A stretch of 64,000 nt of DNA from Streptomyces zhihengii (GTDB lineage: Bacteria; Actinomycetota; Actinomycetes; Streptomycetales; Streptomycetaceae): contig NZ_JAFEJA010000002.1 in assembly GCF_016919245.1 (NCBI RefSeq), positions 932,501 through 996,500 on the forward strand, given 5' to 3'. Below the pieces are notes generated by a model. It saw only the letters and a program-made list of their open reading frames with translations. It did no database searches and was not told the DNA's origin. Shown here piece by piece: positions 18,830 to 28,023 of this stretch. Both the position numbers and the translations under genes were made by a program. Position 1 is the stretch's first letter. Each line of letters starts with the position of its first letter.

Positions 18830-20718
18830 CACGCCACTCCGATCCGGTCGAGGACGGAGCCCAGGACGGCGACCGCGTCACCGCCCGCGACGACGAACTC
18901 GTCGACCCCGGCCTTCTCGTAGGTCTCACGCAGGTCCCCGGGCCGTCCGGCGAGGAACACCCGCTCCGCGCCCGCCGCCTTCAGCGCCTCGGCCACGGGG
19001 GCGGCCTGCTCGGCGTAGAGCGCGTCGCTGGAGCAGACGCAGGCCACCCGCGCCCCGCTCGCCGCGAAGGCGGCGGCGGCCGACGCGGCGTCCACCGTCA
19101 CCGGGTCGTGCACCGGCTCGATGCCGCCGGCCTGGAAGAGGTTGGCCGCGAAACCGGCCCGCGCGGTGTGCGCCGCGGCCGGGCCGAGCGCGGCGACGAA
19201 CACCTTCGGCCGGGCTCCGGTGGCCGCGAGATGGGCGTCGGAACGACTGCGCAGCGCCTCGAACGCCTCGTCCCTGCGCACCACGGGCAGACCGCCGCCG
19301 GGGCGTGCGGGCGCCGTGTCGCGCACCACGGGTGCCTCGGCCAGCAGCGGGAACTCGCTGACGCCGGTGACCGGTTCGCGGCGGGTCGCCAGCTTCCGGC
19401 TCCGGGCCTGCCAGGTGGCGCCGATCCGGTCCGCCACCAGCCCGTCGCGCAGCGCCGCGGCCTGGCCGCCCGCGCCCTCGATCTCCTGGAACCAGGCCCA
19501 GGCCGCCTGCGCCAGCTCCTCGGTCAGCCGCTCCACGTACCAGGAGCCGCCCGCCGGGTCGACGACCCGGCCGAGGTGGGACTCCTCCATGAGGATGGTC
19601 GACGTGTTGCGGGCGATGCGCCGGGCGAACGCGTCGGGCAGCCCGAGCGCGTGGTCGAACGGCAGCACGGTGACCGAGTCGGCGCCGCCCACTCCGGCCG
19701 CCATCGAGGCGACCGTGGTGCGCAGCATGTTCACCCACGGGTCGCGGCGGGTCATCATCACGGACGAGGTCACGGCGTGCTGCACCTGTGCGGCGGCACC
19801 GCCGGTGACCCCGCTGACCTCGGCGACCCGGGACCACAGCCGGCGCGCGGCGCGCAGCTTCGCGATCGTCAGGAACTGGTCGGCGCTGGCCGCGTAGCGG
19901 AATTCGAGCTGACCGGCCGCCACGTCGGCGTCCAGCCCGGCCGCGGTGAGCTCACGCAGCCAGGCCACCCCGGTCGCCAGCGAGCAGCCCAGCTCCTGGG
20001 CCGCGCTGCCGCCCGCCTCGTGGTAGGGCAGCGCGTCCACGACGACGGCCCGCAGGCCCGGGTACTCACGGGCGCAGCGCGCCGCGAGCGCGGCGGCCGC
20101 GGCCGTCCCCGGGGCGACGAAGCCGTGGTCGCCGGTGCGCGCCGCGTGCCCGTACGGGTCGGCGCCCAGGTTGCCGAGCGCCGCCGCAGGGGCGACGCCC
20201 CGCTCCGCGTGGAGGGCGAACAGGGCCTCGGCGGCCGCCTCGAACCCGGCGCCCGCGTCCAGCACCACCGGCGCGAGGTCCAGCAGCACCCCTTCGAGGG
20301 CCGTACCGAGGCCGCCGGCGGGCACGCCGCCGTCGCCGACGGTCAGCCAGAGGGAGGTGACGCCGTTCTCCAGGTCGCCGAGGACCGCCTCGTTCGTCCG
20401 TACCGGATCGGGCCGGTCGTGGCGCTGGCGCACGTCCCAGCCGGACACGGCGCCGCCCTCCGGGCGGCCGCCGCGGGTGAACGGAGCGAAGCCGGGCAGC
20501 CCGGCGCCGTCTGCGGAGTCCGCGCCGTCGGCCGTGTAGAGAGGACGGGTGGTGATCCCGTCCTCCAGAGCCGTGGACAGCGCTTCCTCCGCCGCCGAAC
20601 CCTGGGCGTCCTTGCCTGCCTTGCGCAGCACACCCTCGACGAGGCGCTGCCACTCTTCGCGGGTCGCACCAGGGAATTCGGCGGCCAGTGTGAACCCGTC
20701 ATCGGGGAGGACCGTCAT
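18829..20718 (-). CDS. mutA: methylmalonyl-CoA mutase small subunit
   Basis: A 629-residue subunit that pairs with MutB. It keeps the barrel ([35 protein letters not shown]) and a degenerate C-terminal B12-like domain lacking the D-x-H-x-x-G motif, as expected for the non-catalytic chain. I place the start at ATG 20718, where the family begins. There is no RBS, but TAGCAT ends seven bases upstream, which fits a leaderless mRNA. An open frame continuing to 21126 is not supported. Confidence 0.93.
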   Translation of the reverse strand: MTVLPDDGFTLAAEFPGATREEWQRLVEGVLRKAGKDAQGSAAEEALSTALEDGITTRPLYTADGADSADGAGLPGFAPFTRGGRPEGGAVSGWDVRQRHDRPDPVRTNEAVLGDLENGVTSLWLTVGDGGVPAGGLGTALEGVLLDLAPVVLDAGAGFEAAAEALFALHAERGVAPAAALGNLGADPYGHAARTGDHGFVAPGTAAAAALAARCAREYPGLRAVVVDALPYHEAGGSAAQELGCSLATGVAWLRELTAAGLDADVAAGQLEFRYAASADQFLTIAKLRAARRLWSRVAEVSGVTGGAAAQVQHAVTSSVMMTRRDPWVNMLRTTVASMAAGVGGADSVTVLPFDHALGLPDAFARRIARNTSTILMEESHLGRVVDPAGGSWYVERLTEELAQAAWAWFQEIEGAGGQAAALRDGLVADRIGATWQARSRKLATRREPVTGVSEFPLLAEAPVVRDTAPARPGGGLPVVRRDEAFEALRSRSDAHLAATGARPKVFVAALGPAAAHTARAGFAANLFQAGGIEPVHDPVTVDAASAAAAFAASGARVACVCSSDALYAEQAAPVAEALKAAGAERVFLAGRPGDLRETYEKAGVDEFVVAGGDAVAVLGSVLDRIGVA

Positions 20719-20725
20719 GGCCACG

Positions 20726-20731
20726 ATGCTA
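20726..20731 (-). promoter_or_regulatory. candidate -10 box of a leaderless transcript
   Basis: TAGCAT on the minus strand ends seven bases before the mutA ATG, so transcription would begin at or next to the A of the start codon. No clear -35 is visible. Confidence 0.4.
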
Positions 20732-20917
20732 GACAGCGCCGGGGCCGCCACGTAGCCCCTATCTTCTGTGACCTTGCACTCTCCGGTCCGCACTTGATCG
20801 CTCGCACTGTGTGCACTACCCGGGACATGACCGCACCGCGGCCGGGTACCCGCAACAGCGAAACAGCAGCACACAGCACGGACAGCGCACAGAACCGAAC
20901 CGAGAGAGGTGGTCCGC

Positions 20918-21145
20918 GTGGGTATCGGCGGATGCATCATCCTGATCGCCGCGGGGGCGATCCTGACCTTCGGCACCGACTGGGAAGTCGAGGGTGCCAA
21001 CCTCGACGTGGTGGGGTTGATCCTGATGGCAGTGGGGCTGATAGGGGTCGCCACGTTCACCAGCATCGCCAAGCGCCGCCGTGTCGTCGTCCCGCCGGCC
21101 ACACCCGTCATCGACGAGCGGGCCACGCGCCGCCCCTACGAGTGA
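20918..21145 (+). CDS. DUF6458 family small membrane protein
   Basis: A 75-residue protein with two hydrophobic segments: GIGGCIILIAAGAILTF near the N-terminus and VVGLILMAVGLIGVATF, then a basic tail with SIAKRRR. This matches the two-helix DUF6458 family of actinobacteria, whose function is unknown. GTG at 20918 has GAGAGG at good distance; GTG at 20909 overlaps that RBS. A GGGTAC at 20844-20849 preceded by a shifted GACAT is a near match to the sigma-B-type pattern found elsewhere in this window. Confidence 0.8.
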   Translation: MGIGGCIILIAAGAILTFGTDWEVEGANLDVVGLILMAVGLIGVATFTSIAKRRRVVVPPATPVIDERATRRPYE

Positions 21146-21296
21146 GCGGCGGGCCCGACGGGACGCACGGAGCGAGGCCCCGCCACAGCGCGTGACCGCC
21201 TCGCCGGCCGCCCCCCGGCGTTTGACGGCCGGGCGGCCGGGCACTCGCACACCGCCGGGCGCGCCCCGTCCTGCTCCCCGTCCCCAAGGAGCTGAC

Positions 21297-23159
21297 ATGC
21301 GAGTCTCCACGGCTCAAGACGAACAACTGGCAGAACTCGGGCAGCAGTTGCGGGTCGACGCGATCCGCGCCGCCGACGCCGCCGGGTCGGGGCACCCCAC
21401 CTCGTCCATGTCCGCGGCCGACATCGCGGCCGTCCTGCTCGCCCGCCATCTGCACTACGACTTCGACCGGCCCGAGCACCCCGGCAACGACCGGTTCGTG
21501 CTGTCCAAGGGCCATGCGTCACCGCTCCTCTACGCCCTCTACCGGGCCGCGGGCGCGATCGACACCGCCGAACTGCTCACCTTCCGCTCCCGCGACAGCC
21601 GGCTGGAGGGCCATCCCACGCCCCGGCTGCCGTGGGTGGACGTCGCCACCGGCTCCCTGGGCCAGGGGCTGCCGGTCGGTGTGGGCATGGCCCTGGCCGG
21701 CAAGCACCTGGACAAGGTCCCGTACCGGGTCTGGGTGCTCTCCGGCGACAGCGAGATGGCCGAGGGGTCCGTCTGGGAGGCGGTCGAGCACGCGGCCCAC
21801 GAGCGGCTCGACAATCTGACGCTGATCATCGACGTCAACCGCCTCGGCCAGCGCGGGCCCACCCGGCACGGCCGGGACCTGGAGGCCTACGCCCGGCGGC
21901 TGGAGGCCTTCGGCTGGCACACGCTGCGCATCGACGGCCACGACACGGCGGCGATCGACGCCGCCCTCACCGACGCCGCCGCCACCACCGGCCGGCCCAC
22001 CGCCGTGATCGCCGGCACCGACAAGGGCCACGGCGTCGCCGCGGTGGAGGACAAGGAGGGCAAGCACGGCAAGCCGCTGCCCGACGCGGAGGAGGCGATC
22101 CGGGAGCTCGGCGGCGTCCGCGACGCAACGGTCGAGGCCGCACCGCCGCACGAGGCGCCCCGCCGCACCGGCCGGGCGGGCGGCGGCCTGGAGCTGCCCG
22201 TGTACGCCGAGGGCGACGAGGTCGCCACCCGTGACGCCTACGGCGAGGCGCTGGCGGCGCTCGGCACCGCACGGGACGACGTCGTCGTGCTCGACGCGGA
22301 GGTCGGCGACTCCACCCGCGCCGACCGCTTCGAGAAGGAGCACCCCGAGCGGTACTTCCAGTGCTACATCGCCGAGCAGCAGCTCGTCGCCGCGGCCGTC
22401 GGCATGGCCGCCCGCGGCTGGAACCCTTACGCGTGCACCTTCGCCGCGTTCCTCACCCGGGCCCACGACTTCGTGCGGATGGCCGCCGTCAGCCGGGTCT
22501 CCCTCAGGCTGGCCGGCTCCCACGCGGGCGTCTCCATCGGGGAGGACGGCCCCTCGCAGATGGGCCTGGAGGACCTCGCGATGTTCCGCTCGGTGCCCGG
22601 CAGCACGGTGCTCTACCCGTGCGACGCGCAGGCGACCGCCCGGCTCGTCGCGGCGTCGGCCGACGTGCCGGGCATCGTCTACCTGCGCACCACCCGCTCC
22701 GGCACGCCCGTGATCTACGGGCCCGGCGAGGAGTTCCCCGTCGGCGGCGCCAAGGTGCTGCGCTCCTCGACCCGGGACCGGGCGTGCGTCGTCGCCGCCG
22801 GGATCACCGTCCACGAGTCCCTGGAGGCGGCGCGGATCCTGGAGCGCGAGGGCATCTCCGTCCGGGTCGTCGACGCCTACTCCGTCAAGCCCGTGGACAC
22901 CGCCATGCTCCAGCAGGCCGCCGACGAGACGGGCTGCCTGATCACCGTCGAGGACCACCGCCTGGAGGGCGGTCTCGGCGACGCCGTCGCCGAGGCCTTC
23001 GCCGACGGCCGCCCCGTGCCCCGGCTGGTGCGCCTCGGCGTGCGCGGCGTCCCCGGGTCCGCGACCGGCGCCGAGCAGCTCCACGCCGCGGGCATCGACG
23101 CCGAGTCCGTCGCCGCCGCCGTGCGGCTGCTCGTCGCGGAGGCGATGGTGAGTCCATGA
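21297..23159 (+). CDS. transketolase
   Basis: A 620-residue thiamine-diphosphate enzyme moving two-carbon units in the pentose phosphate pathway. It has the entry motif AADAAGSGHPTSSMSAADI, the ThDP motif GDSEMAEGSVWEA ending in IIDVNRLGQ, and the pyrimidine-binding domain with FFQCYIAEQQ-like sequence and SHAGVSIGEDGPSQMG. The length and GTDKGHGV/LKVRD-like features resemble the shorter, animal-like transketolases rather than the ~695-residue bacterial TktA; it is therefore probably a second, accessory transketolase. The ATG at 21297 follows AAGGAG. A hairpin terminator follows the stop. Confidence 0.92.
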   Translation: MRVSTAQDEQLAELGQQLRVDAIRAADAAGSGHPTSSMSAADIAAVLLARHLHYDFDRPEHPGNDRFVLSKGHASPLLYALYRAAGAIDTAELLTFRSRDSRLEGHPTPRLPWVDVATGSLGQGLPVGVGMALAGKHLDKVPYRVWVLSGDSEMAEGSVWEAVEHAAHERLDNLTLIIDVNRLGQRGPTRHGRDLEAYARRLEAFGWHTLRIDGHDTAAIDAALTDAAATTGRPTAVIAGTDKGHGVAAVEDKEGKHGKPLPDAEEAIRELGGVRDATVEAAPPHEAPRRTGRAGGGLELPVYAEGDEVATRDAYGEALAALGTARDDVVVLDAEVGDSTRADRFEKEHPERYFQCYIAEQQLVAAAVGMAARGWNPYACTFAAFLTRAHDFVRMAAVSRVSLRLAGSHAGVSIGEDGPSQMGLEDLAMFRSVPGSTVLYPCDAQATARLVAASADVPGIVYLRTTRSGTPVIYGPGEEFPVGGAKVLRSSTRDRACVVAAGITVHESLEAARILEREGISVRVVDAYSVKPVDTAMLQQAADETGCLITVEDHRLEGGLGDAVAEAFADGRPVPRLVRLGVRGVPGSATGAEQLHAAGIDAESVAAAVRLLVAEAMVSP

Positions 23160-23167
23160 CGCCGCCG

Positions 23168-23197
23168 CGCACCGCCCGCGGGGACGCGGGCGGTGCG
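23168..23197 (+). terminator. hairpin after transketolase gene
   Basis: CGCACCGCCCGCG (23168-23180) pairs perfectly with 23185-23197 around a GGGA loop, nine bases after the stop codon. There is no T tract. Confidence 0.65.
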
Positions 23198-23227
23198 TCG
23201 CGGCGGGACGGCTGAGAGGGAGCGGTC

Positions 23228-23899
23228 ATGAGGGACGACGACCACGACCACCCACGGGGCGCGCCGGACGGCCGGGACGGGAACGCGGGCGCGTCGCACG
23301 GCCGCGGCGGGAACCCCGGCGTGTCGCACGGCCGGGACGGGCGCGCCGGGGTGCCGGACGGCCGCGGCGGGAGCACGAGCGTGTCGCACGGCCGGGACGA
23401 GACCGAGGAGGAGCGGGCGGACCGGAAATGGCGCGATCTGCTCCAGGAGCTCCGGGTCGCGCAGACCGGCGTCCAGATCCTCTTCGGCTTCCTGCTGACC
23501 GTGGCCTTCCAGCCGCGCTTCACCGATCTGTCCGGCACCGACCAGGCGATCTACACCGTCACGGTGATGCTCGGCGCCGCCGCCACCGGCGCGCTCGTGG
23601 GGCCCGTGGCCCTGCACCGGATGGTCGCCGGCAGGAGGCTCAAACCGCAGACGGTGGACTGGGCGTCCCGGCTGACCCTGCTCGGTCTCGCCCTGCTGGT
23701 GTGCACCATGGCGAGCGCCCTGCTCCTCATCCTGCGGCTCGTGGTGACGGACACCGACGCCGTCTGGCTGGTGGCCCTGATGGTCGCCTGGTTCGTCCTG
23801 TGGTGGTTCGCCCTGCCCGTCTGGCTCCGTATGCGGGACCGGGACATGCGGGACCGGGACATGCGGGACCGGGACATGGGGGACCGGGACCGCTCCTGA
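23228..23899 (+). CDS. DUF6328 family membrane protein with repeat-expanded termini
   Basis: A 223-residue protein. The conserved middle (about residues 65-200) begins ERADRKWRDLLQELRVAQTG and has four membrane segments, which matches DUF6328, a family of unknown function. The N-terminal ~60 residues consist of ten-residue repeats of the form (D/H)GR(D/G)Gxxxx(S/P). The C-terminus is four MRDRD units. Both are encoded by tandem DNA repeats and look like recent expansions outside the conserved core. The ATG at 23228 follows GAGAGGGAG. Confidence 0.75.
   Translation: MRDDDHDHPRGAPDGRDGNAGASHGRGGNPGVSHGRDGRAGVPDGRGGSTSVSHGRDETEEERADRKWRDLLQELRVAQTGVQILFGFLLTVAFQPRFTDLSGTDQAIYTVTVMLGAAATGALVGPVALHRMVAGRRLKPQTVDWASRLTLLGLALLVCTMASALLLILRLVVTDTDAVWLVALMVAWFVLWWFALPVWLRMRDRDMRDRDMRDRDMGDRDRS
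23267..23401 (+). repeat. 30-bp tandem repeats inside the DUF6328 gene
   Basis: Four and a half copies of a 30-base unit built on (G/C)ACGGCCG(G/C)GACGGG. They encode the N-terminal ten-residue repeats, rich in Gly, Arg, Asp and Ser. The reading frame is kept throughout. Confidence 0.75.
23831..23890 (+). repeat. 15-bp tandem repeat x4 at the 3' end of the DUF6328 gene
   Basis: ATGCGGGACCGGGAC occurs three times exactly (23831, 23846, 23861) and once with one change (23876). The units encode MRDRD and MGDRD just before the stop codon. Confidence 0.9.
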
Positions 23900-24035
23900 C
23901 GGGACCGGGCCGCGCATGACGTGAATACGCCCCCCGCCCGGCGGGAATTCCGGGGTGGCCGCACGCCGTTCGGGCACCGACGGTAGGGTTCGCGGACCGC
24001 CAGCAGTGGTGGCGTGTCTTCGTGGAGGAACCCAA

Positions 24036-24668
24036 GTGACCAACAACAAGAGAACGCTGCGGCGTTCGGCGGCCATGGTGGTCGCCGCCGCGGCCGGCGT
24101 GATCGGCCTCGGCATAGCCGCCGGCCCGGCCGTCGCCCACACCCCGACGTGGTCGGTGACGTGCGACGCGGTGGACATCAAGCTCACCAACTACGGCCGC
24201 AACACCCAGAACACCGTGACCGTCACCGTCGACGGCAAGGACCTGCTGCCGACCGAGACGTTCGAGAACGACTTCGCCAAGAAGCTCGCGCTCCCCGAGC
24301 ACGACAAGGAGGTCGCGGTCCGCCTCGTCGTCAAGGCGCAGGACGGCGACCAGTACTCGCGCGACGAGACCAAGACCGCCCCCGTGTGCGAGGAGGAGGA
24401 GCCCCCCACGCCGACTCCTTCCGCCCCGAGCCCCACCCCGAGCACGGCGTCCCCGACGCCGACGCCCACGCCGAGCGACACCCCCAGTGACACCCCGAGC
24501 TCGCCCGCCGCCACGCCGTCGCCGGCGCCGAGCAGCGAGGGCCCGGACCTGGCCGAGACCGGCTCCTCCAGCTCCACCCCGCTGATCGCGGGCGCGGCCG
24601 CCGTCGTCATCGTCGCCGGCGGTGGCATCGTGTGGGCCTCGCGCAAGCGCCGCGGCGCCCAGAGCTGA
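24036..24668 (+). CDS. LAETG-anchored sortase-dependent surface protein
   Basis: A 210-residue cell-wall protein. It has a signal peptide (basic start, AAMVVAAAAGVIGLGIAAG, cleavage after AVA), a small beta-rich region with two cysteines (~40-115), a Pro/Ser/Thr stalk (PTPTPSAPSPTPS...), then LAETG at residues 172-176. A hydrophobic helix and SRKRR tail follow. LAETG is the class E sortase variant of actinobacteria. GTG at 24036 follows GGAGGAA. A TAGGGT -10-like box lies at 23984. The ligand or role of the globular part is unknown. Confidence 0.92.
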   Translation: MTNNKRTLRRSAAMVVAAAAGVIGLGIAAGPAVAHTPTWSVTCDAVDIKLTNYGRNTQNTVTVTVDGKDLLPTETFENDFAKKLALPEHDKEVAVRLVVKAQDGDQYSRDETKTAPVCEEEEPPTPTPSAPSPTPSTASPTPTPTPSDTPSDTPSSPAATPSPAPSSEGPDLAETGSSSSTPLIAGAAAVVIVAGGGIVWASRKRRGAQS

Positions 24669-24712
24669 CCCACGCGTCACCCGGCCGGGCGGCCCCGCCG
24701 CCCCGGCAGGCA

Positions 24713-24746
24713 GAAGCGGCCGGACCCTTCGGGGTCCGGCCGCTTC
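24713..24746. terminator. strong bidirectional hairpin terminator
   Basis: A perfect 15-bp stem (GAAGCGGCCGGACCC with its complement) closes a stable TTCG tetraloop. It separates the convergent sortase-substrate gene and the dioxygenase gene ending at 24759. Confidence 0.85.
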
Positions 24747-24758
24747 GTCGTCCGCGGA

Positions 24759-25655
24759 TCAGGCGGCGGCGGGCGTGTAGTGCGGCGCCTCGTCGCCCTC
24801 GATCACCGTGCTGGTCCGCCCGTCCGTGCCGACCGGGACGTCACCGGCGACCGTCACCCGGTGCAGCAGGCGCGGCAGGTCGCCGTAGTCGTCGGGCGCG
24901 TAGTGCTGGGTGATGCGGTTGTCGAACAGCACCAGGTCGCCCGGCGCCCACGTCCAGCGCACCACGTTCTCCGGGCGGGTCACGTACGACTGGAGGATGC
25001 GCAGGATGTCCCGCGACTCCGACGCCGACAGGCCGACCAGCGACTGGGCGAACCCGCCGATGAACAGGCCCCGTTCCCCCGACTCCGGATGCACCCGCAC
25101 CACCGGGTGCTCGGTGCGGTAGCGGGTGGACACGAAGCGCCGCCGGTGCTCGGCCGCCTTCTCGCTGCGCGGTTCCGCGTAGTCGTAGGCGTTGGTGTGC
25201 ACCGCCCGCAGCCGGTCGGCGAACGCGCGCAGCGGCTCCGGCAGGTCCTGGTAGGCCGCCGCCGAGTTGGCGATCAGCGTGTTGCCGCCGTACGGGGGGA
25301 CGACCAGGCTGCGCAGCGTCGTCGCCTTCGGCGGGGTGCGCACGAAGGTGACGTCCGTGTGCCAGTGGTTGGAGCGGACGCCCTCGTCGCCGTCGACCGG
25401 CAGGATCTGCGGCTGCCCCTCGACCGAGGGGACCGTCGGATGGGCGCCCGTCAGCGGGCCGAACAGCGACGCGAAGCGGAGCTGGGCCGCGTCGTCGAGC
25501 CGCTGCCCCCGGAAGAACAGCGCCTTGTGCTCGACGAGCGCCGCGTTGATCTCGGAGACGATGCCGGGGTCGAGTTCCTGCGAGATGTCGACGCCGAGGA
25601 TCTCCGCGCCGATGCGGCCGCCGACGCGGCGTATGTCGAAACCGGTGGTGGTCAT
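24759..25655 (-). CDS. TauD/TfdA-family Fe(II)/2-oxoglutarate dioxygenase
   Basis: A 298-residue dioxygenase of the taurine/alkylsulfatase group. The iron triad is H99 and D101 in HWHTDVTF and H251 in RITQHYAPDDY, with a 2-oxoglutarate-binding arginine in PRLLHRVTV. Enzymes of this group release sulfite or sulfate from taurine, alkylsulfonates or alkyl sulfates. It is the last gene of the sulfonate operon that begins near 30546. A 136-base spacer with short direct repeats separates it from the flavin monooxygenase gene. The exact substrate is not predictable. Confidence 0.9.
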   Translation of the reverse strand: MTTTGFDIRRVGGRIGAEILGVDISQELDPGIVSEINAALVEHKALFFRGQRLDDAAQLRFASLFGPLTGAHPTVPSVEGQPQILPVDGDEGVRSNHWHTDVTFVRTPPKATTLRSLVVPPYGGNTLIANSAAAYQDLPEPLRAFADRLRAVHTNAYDYAEPRSEKAAEHRRRFVSTRYRTEHPVVRVHPESGERGLFIGGFAQSLVGLSASESRDILRILQSYVTRPENVVRWTWAPGDLVLFDNRITQHYAPDDYGDLPRLLHRVTVAGDVPVGTDGRTSTVIEGDEAPHYTPAAA

Positions 25656-25671
25656 GGGGTGCTGCCTCTCT

Positions 25672-25746
25672 GTACGGGTGGGCCCGTACGGGTCCGGGCT
25701 CTCGTGGCGCGTGGCCTGTACGGGTGGGGGCTCTCGTGGCGAGTGG
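25672..25746. repeat. 29-bp direct repeat between two sulfur genes
   Basis: GTACGGGTxxGGGCTCTCGTG-type units lie at 25686-25714 and 25718-25746 with three mismatches. The GTACGGGT core occurs once more at 25672. The repeats fill the spacer between the monooxygenase and dioxygenase genes. Confidence 0.7.
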
Positions 25747-25791
25747 GGGACCGGGCGTCCCGGGGACGCCCGGGACGGTGGGCCGGCCGGG

Positions 25792-27126
25792 TCAGGCGGC
25801 CGGCGCGGAACGGCCGGCGGGCCGCTCCAGGCCGTAGTGGTCGCGCAGGGTGCGCCCCACGTACTCGGTGCGGAACAGCCCCCGGCGCTGGAGCAGGGGC
25901 ACGACGTGGTCGACGAAGTCCTCCAGACCGCCCGGCAGATGCGGCGGCATGATGTTGAAGCCGTCCGCGGCGCCGGAGGTGAACCACTCCTCCAGCTGGT
26001 CCGCGATCTGCTCCGGCGTCCCGGCGAAGACCCGGTGCCCCCGGCCGCCGCCGAGACGGGCGATCAGCTCCCGGATCGTGAGCCGCTCCCGCCGCGCGAG
26101 GTCGGCGACGAGCGTGAACCGCGACTTGTTGCCGTTGATGGCGCTCTCGCCCGGCAGTTCGGGCAGCGGGCCGTCCAGCGGCAGGCCGGTGAGGTCGGTG
26201 CCGAGCATCCCCGACAACTGCTGGAGCCCGTACTCCGGCACCTGGAGGGCGGTGAGCTCGGCCTCCAGGGCACGGGCCTCCGCCTCCGTCGCACCGATCA
26301 CGGGGCAGATCCCGGGGAGGATCCTCACCTCGTCGGGCCGCCGGCCGTGGCGGGCGAGCCGGGACTTGAGGTCCTTGTAGAAGGTCTGCCCGTCGGCCAG
26401 CGTCTGCTGGGCGGTGAACACGGCCTCCGCGTAGCGGGCCGCGAACTCCCTGCCGTCCTCCGACGACCCTGCCTGCACCAGCAGCGGGTGCCCCTGCGGC
26501 GGGCGCTGCACGTTCAGCGGCCCGTCCACCCGGAAGTGGGCGCCCCGGTGGCCGACGGGCGCGACCGCGCCCTCCTCCGTGTACACGCCGCGGGCCCGGT
26601 CGACGACGGGCGCGCCGTCGGTCCAGCTGTCCCACAGCAGCCGCGCCACGTCGACGAACTCGGCCGCCCGCTCGTAGCGCAGCGCGTGGTCCGGGTGCTC
26701 GTCGAGCCCGAAGTTGCGGGCCTCGGCGACATTGCCCGAGGTCACGATGTTCCAGCCGGCCCGGCCGCCGCTGAGGTGGTCGAGCGAGGCGAACTTGCGG
26801 GCCACATGGTAGGGCTCGTTGAAGGTGGTGGACACGGTGGCGATCAGACCGATGTGCTCGGTCGCCACCGCGAGGGCCGACAGCAGTGTCAGGGGCTCGA
26901 AGCCGCCGACCGCGTTGTGGCGGGCGTTGCTCCACAGGGTGAGCCCGTCGGCGAGGAACAGCGAGTCCAGCCGCCCCCGTTCGGCCGTCCGGGCCAGCTC
27001 CTGGAAGTACGTCAGGTCGGTGACCCGTTCCGGCTGGGTGCGCGGATGGCGCCAGGCTGCGTCGTGATGGCCGGCGTTCATCAGGAAGGCGTTGAGATGG
27101 AACTGTCGCGGCGGATGCGCGGGCAT
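25792..27126 (-). CDS. FMN-dependent monooxygenase, NtaA/SnaA/DszA family
   Basis: A 444-residue flavin monooxygenase of the luciferase-like (LLM) superfamily. The start QFHLNAFLMNAGHHDAAWRHP and the region ARKFASLDHLSGGRAGWNIVTS are typical of the long NtaA/SnaA/DszA/SoxA branch. This branch uses reduced FMN from a separate reductase and includes DszA, which opens dibenzothiophene sulfone. It is longer than SsuD alkanesulfonate monooxygenase (about 380 residues). It begins ten bases after the permease stop, so it is inside the sulfonate operon. No flavin reductase is encoded nearby. Confidence 0.9.
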   Translation of the reverse strand: MPAHPPRQFHLNAFLMNAGHHDAAWRHPRTQPERVTDLTYFQELARTAERGRLDSLFLADGLTLWSNARHNAVGGFEPLTLLSALAVATEHIGLIATVSTTFNEPYHVARKFASLDHLSGGRAGWNIVTSGNVAEARNFGLDEHPDHALRYERAAEFVDVARLLWDSWTDGAPVVDRARGVYTEEGAVAPVGHRGAHFRVDGPLNVQRPPQGHPLLVQAGSSEDGREFAARYAEAVFTAQQTLADGQTFYKDLKSRLARHGRRPDEVRILPGICPVIGATEAEARALEAELTALQVPEYGLQQLSGMLGTDLTGLPLDGPLPELPGESAINGNKSRFTLVADLARRERLTIRELIARLGGGRGHRVFAGTPEQIADQLEEWFTSGAADGFNIMPPHLPGGLEDFVDHVVPLLQRRGLFRTEYVGRTLRDHYGLERPAGRSAPAA

Positions 27127-27135
27127 GGCGGGTCC

Positions 27136-28023
27136 TCAGATTCCGGTAGGGGTGCGCCACGACGTGAAACGCCGTTCCAGGGCGACCAGGAGCTGGTTGA
27201 ACGTGACCCCGATCGCGGAGATCGTGATGATCCCCGCGTACATCTCGGGGATGGCGAAGTTGAACTGCGAGGCGTTGACCAGGTAGCCGAGTCCGGCCTT
27301 GGCGCCGACCATCTCGGCGGCGACGAGCACCAGGATCGCCACCGCGCCCGCCAGCCGGATGCCGGTGAACACCGACGGCACGGACGCCGGCAGGATCACC
27401 TTCTGGAAGATCCGGTGCGCCGGCAGGTCCATCGACCGGGCCAGCCGCAGCAGGGTCGGATCCACGCTGCGCACGGCGCTGATCGTGTTCAGCAGCACCG
27501 GCCAGGTGCACGCGTAGAGCACGATCGACACCTTCGACGTCTCGCCGATCCCCAGCAGCAGCACGAAGACGGGCAGCAGGGCGAGGGCGGCCGTGTTGCG
27601 GAACACCTCCAGCAGCGGGCCGAGCAGGTCGGCGACCCGGCGGTACCAGCCGATCAGCAGGCCCAGCGGCACGGCCACGGCCACCGCGAGGCCGAAGCCG
27701 GCCAGCGAGCGGCCGAGGCTCGCCCAGGTGTGCTCGGCCAGCGAGCCGTCCCGCGCCAGCCCCCACCAGGCCGAGGCGACGTCGGAGAACGGCGGCAGGA
27801 AGGTGGCGTCCACCAGGCCGAGCCGGGGCGCGGTCTCCCAGAGCCCCAGCAGGGCCAGCACGGCCACGCTGCGGGTGGCGGCCGTGGCCAGGGCCCGGCC
27901 GGCCCGGCGCGGCAGGGACGGCGCCCCGGAACCGGCCGCCGGGGACGGGGGAGCGGGTGGCGCGGGCGCGGCGGGCGGTGCCTGCTCGCGGCCGGGGGTC
28001 TTCTCGGTGACGGTGCTGGTCAT
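27136..28023 (-). CDS. ABC transporter permease, SsuC/TauC type
   Basis: A 295-residue inner-membrane permease of the binding-protein-dependent nitrate/sulfonate/taurine family. About 40 Pro/Ala-rich cytoplasmic residues precede six membrane segments. The coupling loop is near LLRLARSMDLPAHRIFQKVILPASVPSVFTGIRL. The start overlaps the ATPase stop as ATGA. It forms the membrane channel of the importer with the genes at 28020 and 28832. Confidence 0.93.
   Translation of the reverse strand: MTSTVTEKTPGREQAPPAAPAPPAPPSPAAGSGAPSLPRRAGRALATAATRSVAVLALLGLWETAPRLGLVDATFLPPFSDVASAWWGLARDGSLAEHTWASLGRSLAGFGLAVAVAVPLGLLIGWYRRVADLLGPLLEVFRNTAALALLPVFVLLLGIGETSKVSIVLYACTWPVLLNTISAVRSVDPTLLRLARSMDLPAHRIFQKVILPASVPSVFTGIRLAGAVAILVLVAAEMVGAKAGLGYLVNASQFNFAIPEMYAGIITISAIGVTFNQLLVALERRFTSWRTPTGI

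Noticed and set aside
20824..20849. GACAT and GGGTAC before the DUF6458 gene as a sigma-B-type promoter
   Set aside because: The upstream box is G-N-N-N-T rather than G-N-N-T at allowed spacing. I mention it only as a near match in the gene entry.
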